From Paenibacillus sp. (GTDB lineage: Bacteria; Bacillota; Bacilli; Paenibacillales; YIM-B00363), in NCBI RefSeq assembly GCF_035645195.1, contig NZ_DASQNA010000027.1, positions 94,916 to 158,915 of the forward strand: DNA of 64,000 nucleotides, in the 5' to 3' direction. Below the pieces are notes generated by a model. It did not search any database, was not told where the DNA came from, and saw only the letters and a program-made list of their open reading frames with translations. The translations under genes were made by a program, and so were the position numbers. Positions within the stretch are counted from its first letter, which is position 1. Every line of letters begins with the position of its first letter. This document shows positions 42,642 to 51,633 of the stretch, piece after piece.

Positions 42642-44882
42642 ATGACAGAGAAGACGCAGGGGACGACGCGGCGCATCGCGCCGGAGGAATTGGTATGGAC
42701 GGAGGCGGACGAACGGGCCGCGAAAGACCGGATCGTGCGGCAGATCGCCGCGGAGACGGGGACGACGGCGAAGCAGGTGGCGACGACCGTCGGATTGCTC
42801 GACGAAGGGAACACGATTCCGTTCATCGCGCGGTATCGGAAGGAAATGACCGGCGAGCTCGATGAGAACGCGCTGCGCGGCATCGAGGAGCGGCTTACAT
42901 ATTTGCGGGGGTTAGAAGAGCGGAAGCGGGAAGTGCTGCGGCTCATCGCCGAGCAGGACAAGCTGACGGTCGAGCTGCGGGATGGAATCGCGAAAGCGGC
43001 GAAGCTGCAGGAAGTCGAAGACCTGTACCGCCCGTATCGCCAAAAGCGGAAGACGCGCGCGAGCGTGGCGAAGGAGCGGGGGCTCGAGCCGCTGGCGGCT
43101 TGGATGCTGTCCGGCCCGACGTCGGGCTCGCTGCTCGCGGAAGCGGCGAAGTACGTCGACGCGGACAAAGGCGTGGCGACGCCGGAGGACGCGGCGCAGG
43201 GCGCGTCGGACATCATCGCGGAAATGATCGCGGACGATCCGAACATTCGCGCGTGGACGCGCCGCCATACGTTCCAATACGCGTCGATCGTCACCGAAGC
43301 GAAGGACAAGTCCGTCGAGTCGGTGTACGAGATGTACTACGCCTACCGGGAGCCGGTGAAAAAGCTGCCGCCGCACCGGACGCTCGCGATCAATCGCGGC
43401 GAGAAAGAGGATATATTGAAGGTCGGGCTCGAGCTCGACCCGGCGGCGATCCATATGTATATCGCGAAACGGTTCGTGCAGGAGCGGTCCGTCGTGCGCG
43501 ACGCGATGATGGCGACGGTGGAAGACGCCTACAAGCGGCTCATTGCGCCGGCGGTCGAGCGCGAGGTGCGCAATGAGCTGACGGAGAAAGCGGAGGAGCA
43601 TGCGATCGTCATATTCGCGGAAAACCTGCGCAACCTGCTGCTCCAGCCGCCTGTACGCGGAAGGCGCGTGCTCGGCGTCGATCCGGCGTTCCGGACGGGG
43701 TGCAAGCTCGCCGCGGTGGACGATACGGGCAAGGTGCTCGACATCGCGGTGACGTACCCGACGGCGCCGCATCATAAGACGGCCGAGGCGGAGAAGATCA
43801 TCCGCGGGCTGATCGCGAAGCACGATCTCGACTTGATCGTCATCGGCAACGGCACCGCGTCGCGGGAGACGGAGCAGTTCATCGCCGAGCTGATTCGCAA
43901 GATCGCCGCCGAAGGCGGGAAGAAGCTGCAGTATTTGATCGTCAGCGAAGCGGGGGCGTCGGTGTATTCGGCCTCCAAGGTCGCGCAGGAGGAGTTCCCG
44001 GACTTCGACGTGGCTGAGCGCTCGGCCGTGTCGATCGCGCGGCGCGTGCAGGACCCGCTCGCCGAGCTGGTCAAAATCGAGCCGAAGGCGATCGGGGTCG
44101 GGCAGTACCAGCACGACGTGTCGCCGAAGCGGCTCGAAGCGTCTCTCGGCGCCGTCGTCGAATCGGCGGTCAATCACGTCGGCGTCGACGTGAACACGGC
44201 GTCGGCGTCGCTGCTCGGCTATGTCGCCGGCGTCAACGCCACGATCGCGAAGAACATCGTGAAGTTCCGCGAGGAGAACGGCAAGTTCACGAGCCGCGCG
44301 CAGCTCGCGAAGGTGCCCCGTCTCGGCGCGAAGACGTACGAGCAGTGCATCGGCTTCATCCGCGTGCCGGAGGCGGCGAACCCGCTCGACAACACGCCGA
44401 TCCACCCGGAATCGTACGGCGTCGTGGACAAGCTGTTCCGCGAACTGCGGCTCGAGCTGTCGATGCTCGGCACGGCGGAGCTGCACTCGCGGCTCGACGC
44501 GGTCGACCCGGCGGCGGTCGCGGAGCGGCTCGGCGTCGGCGTGCCGACGCTGCGCGACATTTTCGACAGCTTGAAGCGTCCGGGCCGCGACCCGCGCGAG
44601 GAGCTGCCGCCGCCGATTTTCAAGACGGACGTGCTGCAGCTCGAGGACCTCGCCGTCGGCATGGAGCTGCAGGGCACGGTGCGCAACGTGACCGACTTCG
44701 GCGCGTTCGTGGACATCGGGCTCAAAAATGACGGACTCGTCCACATTTCGCAGCTGGCCGACCGGTTCGTGAAGCATCCGATGGACGTCGTGTCCGTCGG
44801 CGACAATGTCACGGTTTGGGTGCTCGGCGTCGATATGAACAAAGGCCGCGTGTCGCTGACGATGAAATCGCCGCGCGGCTGA
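42642..44882 (+). CDS. tex: Tex family RNA-binding transcription accessory protein
   Basis: 746 residues from ATG 42642, with GGGAGAGGTG just upstream; the frame back to 42609 lacks support. Domain order: Tex N-terminal helical part (PFIARYRKEMTGELDE), the central region, a YqgF-like RNase H fold (VLGVDPAFRTGCKLAAVD at about 343-360; GVGQYQHDVSPKRLEAS), helix-hairpin-helix motifs (FTSRAQLAKVPRLGAKTYEQ) and a C-terminal S1 domain (LQGTVRNVTDFGAFVDIG, HISQLADRFV, VSLTMKSP). The B. subtilis counterpart is ydcI, which also lies ahead of cmpA and sprT; here about 17 kb separates them. Confidence 0.96.
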   Translation: MTEKTQGTTRRIAPEELVWTEADERAAKDRIVRQIAAETGTTAKQVATTVGLLDEGNTIPFIARYRKEMTGELDENALRGIEERLTYLRGLEERKREVLRLIAEQDKLTVELRDGIAKAAKLQEVEDLYRPYRQKRKTRASVAKERGLEPLAAWMLSGPTSGSLLAEAAKYVDADKGVATPEDAAQGASDIIAEMIADDPNIRAWTRRHTFQYASIVTEAKDKSVESVYEMYYAYREPVKKLPPHRTLAINRGEKEDILKVGLELDPAAIHMYIAKRFVQERSVVRDAMMATVEDAYKRLIAPAVEREVRNELTEKAEEHAIVIFAENLRNLLLQPPVRGRRVLGVDPAFRTGCKLAAVDDTGKVLDIAVTYPTAPHHKTAEAEKIIRGLIAKHDLDLIVIGNGTASRETEQFIAELIRKIAAEGGKKLQYLIVSEAGASVYSASKVAQEEFPDFDVAERSAVSIARRVQDPLAELVKIEPKAIGVGQYQHDVSPKRLEASLGAVVESAVNHVGVDVNTASASLLGYVAGVNATIAKNIVKFREENGKFTSRAQLAKVPRLGAKTYEQCIGFIRVPEAANPLDNTPIHPESYGVVDKLFRELRLELSMLGTAELHSRLDAVDPAAVAERLGVGVPTLRDIFDSLKRPGRDPREELPPPIFKTDVLQLEDLAVGMELQGTVRNVTDFGAFVDIGLKNDGLVHISQLADRFVKHPMDVVSVGDNVTVWVLGVDMNKGRVSLTMKSPRG

Positions 44883-44905
44883 GGCGGGCTTGTCTTTTGT
44901 TAGGG

Positions 44906-44927
44906 ATTTTCCATGGCGATGGAAAAT
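44906..44927. repeat. 9-bp inverted repeat after tex, possible weak terminator
   Basis: ATTTTCCAT (44906-44914) and ATGGAAAAT (44919-44927) are exact reverse complements around GGCG, then GAGTTGTTTCGTTT. The AT-rich stem would make only a weak terminator. Confidence 0.5.
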
Positions 44928-44988
44928 GAGTTGTTTCGTTTCGGAAAATCTCATAACAAACCGGCTGATATTATGGCGAATTCCCTCA

Positions 44989-45021
44989 TTTGTTAGTCGT
45001 TTGTTCGACATTGCTAACAAA
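44989..45021. repeat. TTTGTTAG inverted repeat in a gene-poor stretch
   Basis: TTTGTTAG (44989-44996) and CTAACAAA (45014-45021) form an inverted repeat with a 17-base loop. Further TTTGTTAG (44893-44900) and GCTAACAA copies (near 45034) lie close by. The 308 bases between tex and the broken gene hold only these AT-rich elements; no gene is visible. Confidence 0.5.
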
Positions 45022-45190
45022 AATGGAACTTCGGCTAACAACCGAAAAACCGCATTGTGCGGCTTGCCAACGATCGCCATTTCCGGTACGATATATTCAA
45101 ATAGTACAACGAGCGAAGCACGCTCGAATGGTTCCCCAGGGGACGATTCGGGCGTGCTTTTTCGCGTTGGCGAAAGGGGCGAACGTAACG

Positions 45191-45627
45191 GTGCATCCGG
45201 CAGTGGCGGCTTATATCAGAGCCATGGAGGAAGAAGCTGTTCGAAGAGGCAGCTACCGGCATCGCATCGGTCCGAACGAAACAGCTTTCCTGGAACAGGT
45301 GTGGGGACCGGAGTTCACCGGAAGCAGCCGATGCTGTGCAGACGCCATTTGAAGCAAGCGATCGGCAATTGGTGGGTACGAACGCAAACCGATAATCCGT
45401 TTCGAAATTCTGACCGCGTTGCCCTATGCCGCAGCCGGTTGTTGGAGATGGCGATCCATCAGCAGAAACCGCTGAAGACCTCCGACGTGGCGAGGGCATT
45501 CCAAATCAGCAGGCCGACGGCTTTGCTCTGGTTGAGACGATTTGTGGAAGAAGGGGTGTTTATCTCGATTCAGGCGGAACGGAAGGTGGTCGGCTATCGG
45601 TTGCGGGACGAGTATATTAGGAAATGA
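45191..45627 (+). pseudogene. Internally deleted gene (N-terminal fragment joined out of frame to an HTH C-terminus)
   Basis: From GTG 45191 the frame reads HPAVAAYIRAMEEEAVRRGS, then HRIGPNETAFLEQVWGPEFT, and then stops at TGA 45350 soon after meaningless residues. From about 45320 another frame reads KQPMLCRRHLKQAIGNWW, DNPFRNSDRVALCR and a helix-turn-helix-like end (KTSDVARAFQISRPTALLWL) to TGA 45627. From memory, intact Paenibacillaceae proteins of this kind have a DUF559-type endonuclease-like core between these parts, so roughly 100 codons appear to be missing. That memory-based comparison is the weak point of the call. Confidence 0.5.
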
Positions 45628-45663
45628 GCCGCCCAGACGGATCGCAATCCTTCATTCCACCCG

Positions 45664-45742
45664 ATAATCATTAGATTGGATGTTGCGTACGAACCGCGCG
45701 GAGCGGGCGAACCAATCGGATGATTGTGTACGTTACGGCAGC
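45664..45742 (+). promoter_or_regulatory. Shared regulatory elements A and B upstream of the pectinase gene
   Basis: Element A, ATAATCATTAGATTGGAT (45664-45681), recurs exactly at 53216-53233 upstream of the second binding-protein gene. Element B, CAATC-N4-GATTG followed by TGTACGTTACGGCA (around 45712-45739), corresponds to TAATCCGCGGATTA-TGTACGTAATGCCA at 53298-53323. They are likely binding sites for the pectin-locus regulator or a global sugar regulator. Confidence 0.65.
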
Positions 45743-45813
45743 GCTTTCAATATACTTGGAGGCGGGCCCGGCAGCGGGTAATCTCACCGGAACGGAAGGA
45801 GATCGATGCATTG

Positions 45814-48800
45814 ATGGGTTGGAACGGATGGAGAAGAGGATGGGCGGCGCTAGTCTTGGCGGGTGCGGTCGCGGCGGGACCGCTTGGCGGCTTCGGCTTT
45901 AGCGCGGGCACGGCGCAGGCGGCCGACGGCATTTATGAAGCCGAGGAAGCGGCCGGTTCGGGCATCATCGTCGACAACAAGCACCCCGGCTATACGGGAA
46001 CGGGCTTCATCGACTACAGCCCGAACGCGCCCGGCGGCTGGGTCGAATGGACGGTGCCGATGGCGGAAGCGGGCGAATATACGCTGGAATTCCGCTACGC
46101 GATCGGAGCGGCGGACGACCGGCCGGCCGAAATTCGGGTGAACGGCGCGGTCGTCGCGGATCAGTTGCCGTTCCCGTCGACGGGCGATTGGACCGCATGG
46201 CGAACGTCCTCCGTCCAGGCGGCGCTCGTCGCCGGCGAGAACGTCATCCGCGCGACGGCGACGGGGGCGAGCGGCGGGCCGAATATCGACCACCTTCGCG
46301 TACATACCGGCGCTCCGGGCGGCGGCGAGCCGGGGCCTTCCGGACCGCAGCCGGTCGCACTGACTGACCTCGTGGACGGCGTGCTAATGAAGAAGCTGAA
46401 AGCGATCGGCATGATCGGCACGGAGAAACAGGCCGCGGAGCCGATACCGCGCATCGAATTTATGGCGATGATGAACGATGCGCTCGGGTATGCGCCGAGC
46501 AACCGGTTCCCGCACGTCGACGTCGAGACGCATGCGTGGGAGACGCCGCTCGCCCAATGGGACGCCTATGTGCTGGAAGCCGCGAAGGACGCGGGCTACG
46601 TGCGGATCGGCGACGACGGGCTCGCGCGTCCGGACGATCCGCTGACGCGCAAAGACGCGGCGAACATGATCGCCCGCGCGCTGCAGCTGACGAAGGCCGA
46701 CGAAGACGGCAACGGCAGCGTCGGGGCCGTCGTGCGCGCCGGGTATATGTCCGCGGAAGGCGGCAGAGGATTCGGCGAGCACGATTACTTAACCGTCGAA
46801 GAGGCGCGGCAAATTGCGGCCCGCATCGATGCGGAGCGTCCGGGAGCGCCGCACATCGGCATCGCCGGCGTGCACGCGATCGGGAACCGGCTCGTCGCCG
46901 TCACGTTGAACGGCGCGCTGGAGCATGTCGATTACGCGGATCTCGCGCTCAGCGCGCCGACGGGCAGCTGGCGGTCGCTGACGCCGGCGTTCCAGCCGCT
47001 GCAGCTGCGCAAGGCGGCGGCCGGCGAGAACCGGTTCGGCCACACGGTTATCGTGTACGAAACGGCGGAAACGCTGGGAAGCGGGGCGACGTACGCGCCG
47101 CCGAAGACGCCGCCGCAATTCAGCGGCAATTTGGCGGAAGCGGTGAAGCAGGCGCAGTACTACGTGTCTTGGCAGATGGACCACGGCGGCTGGACGAAAT
47201 CGATGCCGTACAACCGGGCGTGGAACGGCGTCGAACCGAAATCGTCGCAGCTCGGCCCGACGGGCATCGAGCTCGGCACGATCGACAATAACGCGACGAT
47301 CAAGGAAATTCGCTACATCGCCGAAGTGTTCCGCGCGACCGGGGACGAAACGTTCCGGGCGAGCGTGCGCAAAGGGATCGAGTTTTTGCTGGAGATGCAG
47401 TACGATACCGGCGGGTGGCCGCAGGTGTATCCGGAGCGGGGTAAGCCGGGCGACGGCGTCTATTACTCGAACTATGTCACGTTCAACGACAATGCGATGA
47501 TCAACGTGCTCGATCTAATCGACGACATCGTCGCGAAGTCGTATCCGTTCGACACGGGGCTCGTCGACGACGCGACGATCGAGCGGCTGAAGCAGGCGCG
47601 GGACAAAGGCATCGATTATATTCTGAAATCGCAAATCGTCGTAGACGGCAAACTGACGGCATGGTGCGCGCAGCACGATCCGTTCACGTACGAGCCGCGG
47701 GGAGCGCGTTCGTACGAGCACCCGTCCATCTCCGGCTCCGAGTCGGTCGGCATCGTCCGATATTTGATGGGGCTGCCGGAACAGACGGACGCCGTTCGCC
47801 GGGCGGTGCACGGCGCGCTGACCTGGTTCGACGAAGCGAAGCTCGAAAATATCCGGTACGTCAGCGCCGATCCGAACGGCCAATATTTCGTGGAAGAGCC
47901 GGGGGCGGTAACATGGTACCGGTTCTATGAAATCGGAACGAACCGAGGCATTTTTTCGGGCCGGGCCGGCGTCATCAAGTACAGCATTCAGGAGATCGAG
48001 GAGGAACGCCGCAACGGCTACTCGTGGGGAGGCAGCTACGCGAAGAAGCTGCTCGACACAGCCAAGGCGACAGGCTATTACGGCAATTACGTGTACGCGC
48101 AGGTGGTCAAGACGGGATCGGCGGACGCCGAAGGGCGAACGCTCCGCGCGGGCGAGGCGAAACGAGCGGAAGATGCGAGAGAGGTGTTGAGGCAGATGCC
48201 GAACGAGCTGGTCGTCGCGCAAGACGGCACGGGCGATTACGCGACGGTGCAGGCGGCGGTCGACGCGGTGCCCGCGAACAACGCGGAGCGGGTGACGATC
48301 TACATCAAGAACGGCGTATATCGAGAAGTCGTCACGGTACCGGCGAACAAACCGTTCGTGACGATGATCGGCGAGAGCGCCGAAGGGACCGTCATCACGT
48401 ACGACAACTATTCCGGCAAGGAGCGGCCGACGGGCGGAACGTACGGCACGAGCGGCAGCGCGAGCATGTTCGTGTTCGGCAACGATTTCGAGGCGCGACA
48501 TTTGACGATCGAGAACTCGTTCGACGAATCGAGCGTCACCGTAACGAACAAGCAAGCGGTAGCGCTGAACGTGCGGGGAGAGCGGCAGTCGTTCACGGAC
48601 GTCCGGTTCATCGGCAATCAGGACACGCTGCTGACGAACGGCGGCACGCAATATTTCTATCAGTGCTATATAGAGGGCGACGTCGACTTTATTTTCGGCG
48701 GCTCCCGGGCCGTGTTCGAGGAGTGCGTCATCCATTCGCTCGATCGCGGGTCGCAGACGAATAACGGGTACATTACGGCGGCGAGCACGCTCATTACGGA

Positions 48801-49128
48801 GCCGTACGGATATTTGATCTTGAACAGCAAATTGACGAGCGACGCGGCGCCGGGCACCGTTTGGCTCGGTCGGCCGTGGCATCCGGGGGGCAATCCGGAC
48901 GCAATCGCGAGCGTCGTCTACATGAATACCGAGATGGGGGCGCACATCAATCCGATCGGCTGGACCGACATGGGCGGGTTCTCGGCGAAGGACGCGCGGT
49001 TCGCGGAATACCGGAATTACGGTCCGGGCGCGGTCGCGACCGACACCCGTCCGCAGCTGACGGACGAAGAGGCGGCGTCCTGGACGATCGAGAACGTGCT
49101 GAAAGGATGGAACCCGAAAGCGCAATAA
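45814..49128 (+). CDS. Secreted pectate lyase (PL10) - pectinesterase (CE8) chimera with CBM35-like and SLH-like parts
   Basis: About 1104 residues. Start ATG 45814 or TTG 45811 (AAGGAG nine to twelve bases upstream); the frame back to 45724 is unsupported. Order: signal peptide (AALVLAGAVAAGPLGG ... AQA), CBM35-like carbohydrate-binding domain (about 38-165, YEAEEAAGSG ... GGWVEWTVP), a degenerate SLH-like pair (190-300), a linker domain, a PL10 pectate lyase (about 436-762: SWQMDHGGWTKSMPYNRAWN, EFLLEMQYDTGGWPQVYP, SISGSESVGIVRYLMGL) and a CE8 pectin methylesterase (about 798-1090: AQDGTGDYATVQAAVDAVP, IGNQDTLL, DVDFIFGGSRAVFEEC, WLGRPWHPGG). It should de-esterify and cleave pectin at the cell surface or outside. 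A bidirectional terminator separates it from the convergent regulator. Confidence 0.93.
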   Translation: MGWNGWRRGWAALVLAGAVAAGPLGGFGFSAGTAQAADGIYEAEEAAGSGIIVDNKHPGYTGTGFIDYSPNAPGGWVEWTVPMAEAGEYTLEFRYAIGAADDRPAEIRVNGAVVADQLPFPSTGDWTAWRTSSVQAALVAGENVIRATATGASGGPNIDHLRVHTGAPGGGEPGPSGPQPVALTDLVDGVLMKKLKAIGMIGTEKQAAEPIPRIEFMAMMNDALGYAPSNRFPHVDVETHAWETPLAQWDAYVLEAAKDAGYVRIGDDGLARPDDPLTRKDAANMIARALQLTKADEDGNGSVGAVVRAGYMSAEGGRGFGEHDYLTVEEARQIAARIDAERPGAPHIGIAGVHAIGNRLVAVTLNGALEHVDYADLALSAPTGSWRSLTPAFQPLQLRKAAAGENRFGHTVIVYETAETLGSGATYAPPKTPPQFSGNLAEAVKQAQYYVSWQMDHGGWTKSMPYNRAWNGVEPKSSQLGPTGIELGTIDNNATIKEIRYIAEVFRATGDETFRASVRKGIEFLLEMQYDTGGWPQVYPERGKPGDGVYYSNYVTFNDNAMINVLDLIDDIVAKSYPFDTGLVDDATIERLKQARDKGIDYILKSQIVVDGKLTAWCAQHDPFTYEPRGARSYEHPSISGSESVGIVRYLMGLPEQTDAVRRAVHGALTWFDEAKLENIRYVSADPNGQYFVEEPGAVTWYRFYEIGTNRGIFSGRAGVIKYSIQEIEEERRNGYSWGGSYAKKLLDTAKATGYYGNYVYAQVVKTGSADAEGRTLRAGEAKRAEDAREVLRQMPNELVVAQDGTGDYATVQAAVDAVPANNAERVTIYIKNGVYREVVTVPANKPFVTMIGESAEGTVITYDNYSGKERPTGGTYGTSGSASMFVFGNDFEARHLTIENSFDESSVTVTNKQAVALNVRGERQSFTDVRFIGNQDTLLTNGGTQYFYQCYIEGDVDFIFGGSRAVFEECVIHSLDRGSQTNNGYITAASTLITEPYGYLILNSKLTSDAAPGTVWLGRPWHPGGNPDAIASVVYMNTEMGAHINPIGWTDMGGFSAKDARFAEYRNYGPGAVATDTRPQLTDEEAASWTIENVLKGWNPKAQ

Positions 49129-49143
49129 CGGCGCGCGCGCAGA

Positions 49144-49174
49144 AAGACGGCCTTCGTTCTCCGAAGGCCGTCTT
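49144..49174. terminator. Strong bidirectional terminator
   Basis: AAGACGGCCTTCG (49144-49156) pairs perfectly over 13 bp with CGAAGGCCGTCTT (49162-49174) around a five-base loop. It lies between the convergent pectinase and AraC-type genes. Confidence 0.9.
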
Positions 49175-49180
49175 CGTCGC

Positions 49181-51496
49181 TTACGATTCCGGCTTGCCGT
49201 ATTTGGCGCGGTACTGCCCGGGCGTCATGCCCTCTTGTTTGCGGAACGAGCGGATAAAGTTTTGCGGGTTGGTGTACGTCAGCCGCTCCGCGATGTCTTT
49301 GACCGACATGTTCGTCTCGACGAGCCATTTCTTCGACATCGTGAGCCGGAACTGGGCCAAATAGTCGCTGAACGGCATGCCGGTTTCCTTCTTGAAGACG
49401 CTGCTTAAATAAAAGACGTTATAATGCAGCCGCGCCGCGCATTCTTCGAGCGTAATGTCGGTGTCGAATTCGCTTCGGATAATATCGATGATCTGTTCCG
49501 AAATGTTGTGGTACTGCGACTGCTGCCGGTCTTGAAACACGCGGATGACCGGCGAGACGATCCGGCTGCGGAACCATTTCTCGATTTCCGGTTTGACGTA
49601 CAGCTGCAGCAGTTCTTCGTAAAGCGAACTTTCCTGGATATCGAGCTGGTCGAGCCGAATGCCGGCCTCCTGCATCACGACCATGAGCGAATTGAGCAGC
49701 CGAATGAGCGAAATTTGGTACTCGTGAGGCGTCCGATCCTTCAGGAACACTTCGTCGAGCCACTGCTGGAGCAGTGAGAAGGCCAGCTCTTCATCGGCGA
49801 GCTTGATCGCGTCGATCAGCTGGTTCTCCAGCTGCATCGGGTAGAAATATACCTGCGGGTGTTTCCCCGAGTTCAAGCTGAAGTACGGGACGATGACGCC
49901 CGTGCCGAGCTTGATGCGGTGCTTCAGCGCCTCGAGCCCTTCCTGGAACGCGCGCGGCGCGCGATGCAGCCCGGCGAACGGCAGGCTGATGCCGATGCTG
50001 ACGTCAAGGTCCAAGTAAGTGCGCATGTTTCGTTGAATCGTTTCGGTCAGTTTGTTGACGTGATTGTCGAATTGCTCGTCCGTCATGTCTTTGCCGCCGA
50101 TCAGCGTAACGAGCGTCTGGTCGATGATGACGGGCGGCAGCCGATCCGGCTGCGGCACCATCTCTTCGATGATGTTGCTGGCGGCGAACAGCAGCAGGTC
50201 GAGATCTTTCTGCTTGTAGCGGGTTTGCTCCAGGATGTCGATCTGCAGCGCGAACACGGCGAGCCTGCTCCAAGACGTCACTTGGGCGGCGTAACCGAAC
50301 ATGGCGATCCGCTCGTCGATTTCGGACGGCGGAATTTGGCCTTGAAACAGCTTGTGCAGGAAAAAGATGCGCACCTGCTGGCTGTGCTGATGGAGCTCCG
50401 TTCGCATTTTCGCGTTGGTGGCGAACAGCTCTCGGATGTGCTCGTCGATGACCTGGAGCTCGTTTTTCTTCATCGCCTGCGTTTCCGGCAGACGTTCGGC
50501 GATCTGCTGTAAAATGCGCCGTACCGGCGAATACACCCTGCGGCTGCCGAGCCAAACGAGCAGCACGCTCGCGGCGGCGATGCCGAGGCAGAGATACAGC
50601 GTAAACCAGCCGATCGAGCGCGCTTCCTTCGTAAACTCTTCCATTTCCGTAAAGGAAGCGTACGTCCACCCGTTAAAATCCGACCGGACGTACGTCACGG
50701 AAATGTCGCCGCGGTCGGACGACGTCCGGAATTGCCCCGATGCAGCGGTAAACCGTTCCAAGTCGCGGTCACCGATCAGGTTCCCCTCCGAGACGTGCAG
50801 CCCGAGGAAGGCCGGATCCGGATGCAGCACGATCCGGAAATTGCGATCGAACGCGATCGCTTGGCTGGACGTCAGCGCAATGTCCATCATTTCGGCCAAG
50901 CTGCAGTTCGGGATCGTCGCGACGGCGACCCCGCGGTTGCCGGACGTATGCAGGGGCATCTTTTTCACGAGCGCGACCGTATAGGGACAGCCGTAGCTCT
51001 GCGTGTCGCTCGAATCGAATTCGTCGGTGTGGAGCATGACCCAATTCGTGGCGCCTTCCAGCTCCATCAAGCGGAGCAACGTATCGCGCGACGCGTAAGT
51101 GTCGAACGCGAACAGTCCGCGGTTGTTGATGACCCAATCGGAAGCCGCGTTCGCCAAAATCACGTCGGTGACGCGAGTGTCGGGCGATTGCAGCAGATTC
51201 AACTCTTCTTTTAACTGGTTGTACAGCTGGAAATCGGTATAGGATAATGTCCGGTACAGCGCATCCTGCACTTGATTCGTGTTGACGATGTAATTCAGCG
51301 TGTAATCCACGGTGCGGAGCACCTGCTCTACGTTCCCGTTCAACTGCTGCATCACTTGGATATTGCTCTCGTTGACTTGCGTTTGTATGGCGTCCGACGA
51401 TTTCATGTACGAGAAAAACCCGAGCGCGAGAATCGGCAGGAAGCTGATGGCGAAACCGAACAATACCAAGTTGGTATAGAGACTGAATTTTTTCAA
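49181..51496 (-). CDS. Membrane-anchored AraC-type transcription regulator (YesN/Cache type)
   Basis: 771 residues from TTG 51496 (AAGGTGG upstream). One membrane helix near 9-29 and another near 297-318 flank an extracellular sensor domain of about 265 residues with a Cache-like look (NESNIQVMQQLNGNVEQVLR). A cytoplasmic linker (HAMP-like, then a helical domain) leads to an AraC DNA-binding domain at 665-771 with two HTHs (TLEECAARLHYNVFYLSSVF and SVKDIAERLTYTNPQNFIRS) and the PGQYR end. Such regulators sense an extracellular sugar or binding protein and switch on nearby carbohydrate genes. It is the probable regulator of this pectin locus. Confidence 0.9.
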   Translation of the reverse strand: MKKFSLYTNLVLFGFAISFLPILALGFFSYMKSSDAIQTQVNESNIQVMQQLNGNVEQVLRTVDYTLNYIVNTNQVQDALYRTLSYTDFQLYNQLKEELNLLQSPDTRVTDVILANAASDWVINNRGLFAFDTYASRDTLLRLMELEGATNWVMLHTDEFDSSDTQSYGCPYTVALVKKMPLHTSGNRGVAVATIPNCSLAEMMDIALTSSQAIAFDRNFRIVLHPDPAFLGLHVSEGNLIGDRDLERFTAASGQFRTSSDRGDISVTYVRSDFNGWTYASFTEMEEFTKEARSIGWFTLYLCLGIAAASVLLVWLGSRRVYSPVRRILQQIAERLPETQAMKKNELQVIDEHIRELFATNAKMRTELHQHSQQVRIFFLHKLFQGQIPPSEIDERIAMFGYAAQVTSWSRLAVFALQIDILEQTRYKQKDLDLLLFAASNIIEEMVPQPDRLPPVIIDQTLVTLIGGKDMTDEQFDNHVNKLTETIQRNMRTYLDLDVSIGISLPFAGLHRAPRAFQEGLEALKHRIKLGTGVIVPYFSLNSGKHPQVYFYPMQLENQLIDAIKLADEELAFSLLQQWLDEVFLKDRTPHEYQISLIRLLNSLMVVMQEAGIRLDQLDIQESSLYEELLQLYVKPEIEKWFRSRIVSPVIRVFQDRQQSQYHNISEQIIDIIRSEFDTDITLEECAARLHYNVFYLSSVFKKETGMPFSDYLAQFRLTMSKKWLVETNMSVKDIAERLTYTNPQNFIRSFRKQEGMTPGQYRAKYGKPES

Positions 51497-51633
51497 GAAG
51501 CGTCCGCCACCTTATCGATCGATTGGAATTATTGTAAAAGAAATCGATTACAAGATTCAACATCGCAGGCATGTACATTTGCGAGGAATATGTCATAATC
51601 GATTATACAGCAAACGAAGCAGGGGGCGAGAAC

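Noticed and set aside
42912..45080. Long minus-strand open frame opposite tex (722 residues)
   Set aside because: It is His/Arg/Asp-rich with no domain pattern and mirrors the GC-rich codons of tex, which is clearly the real gene.
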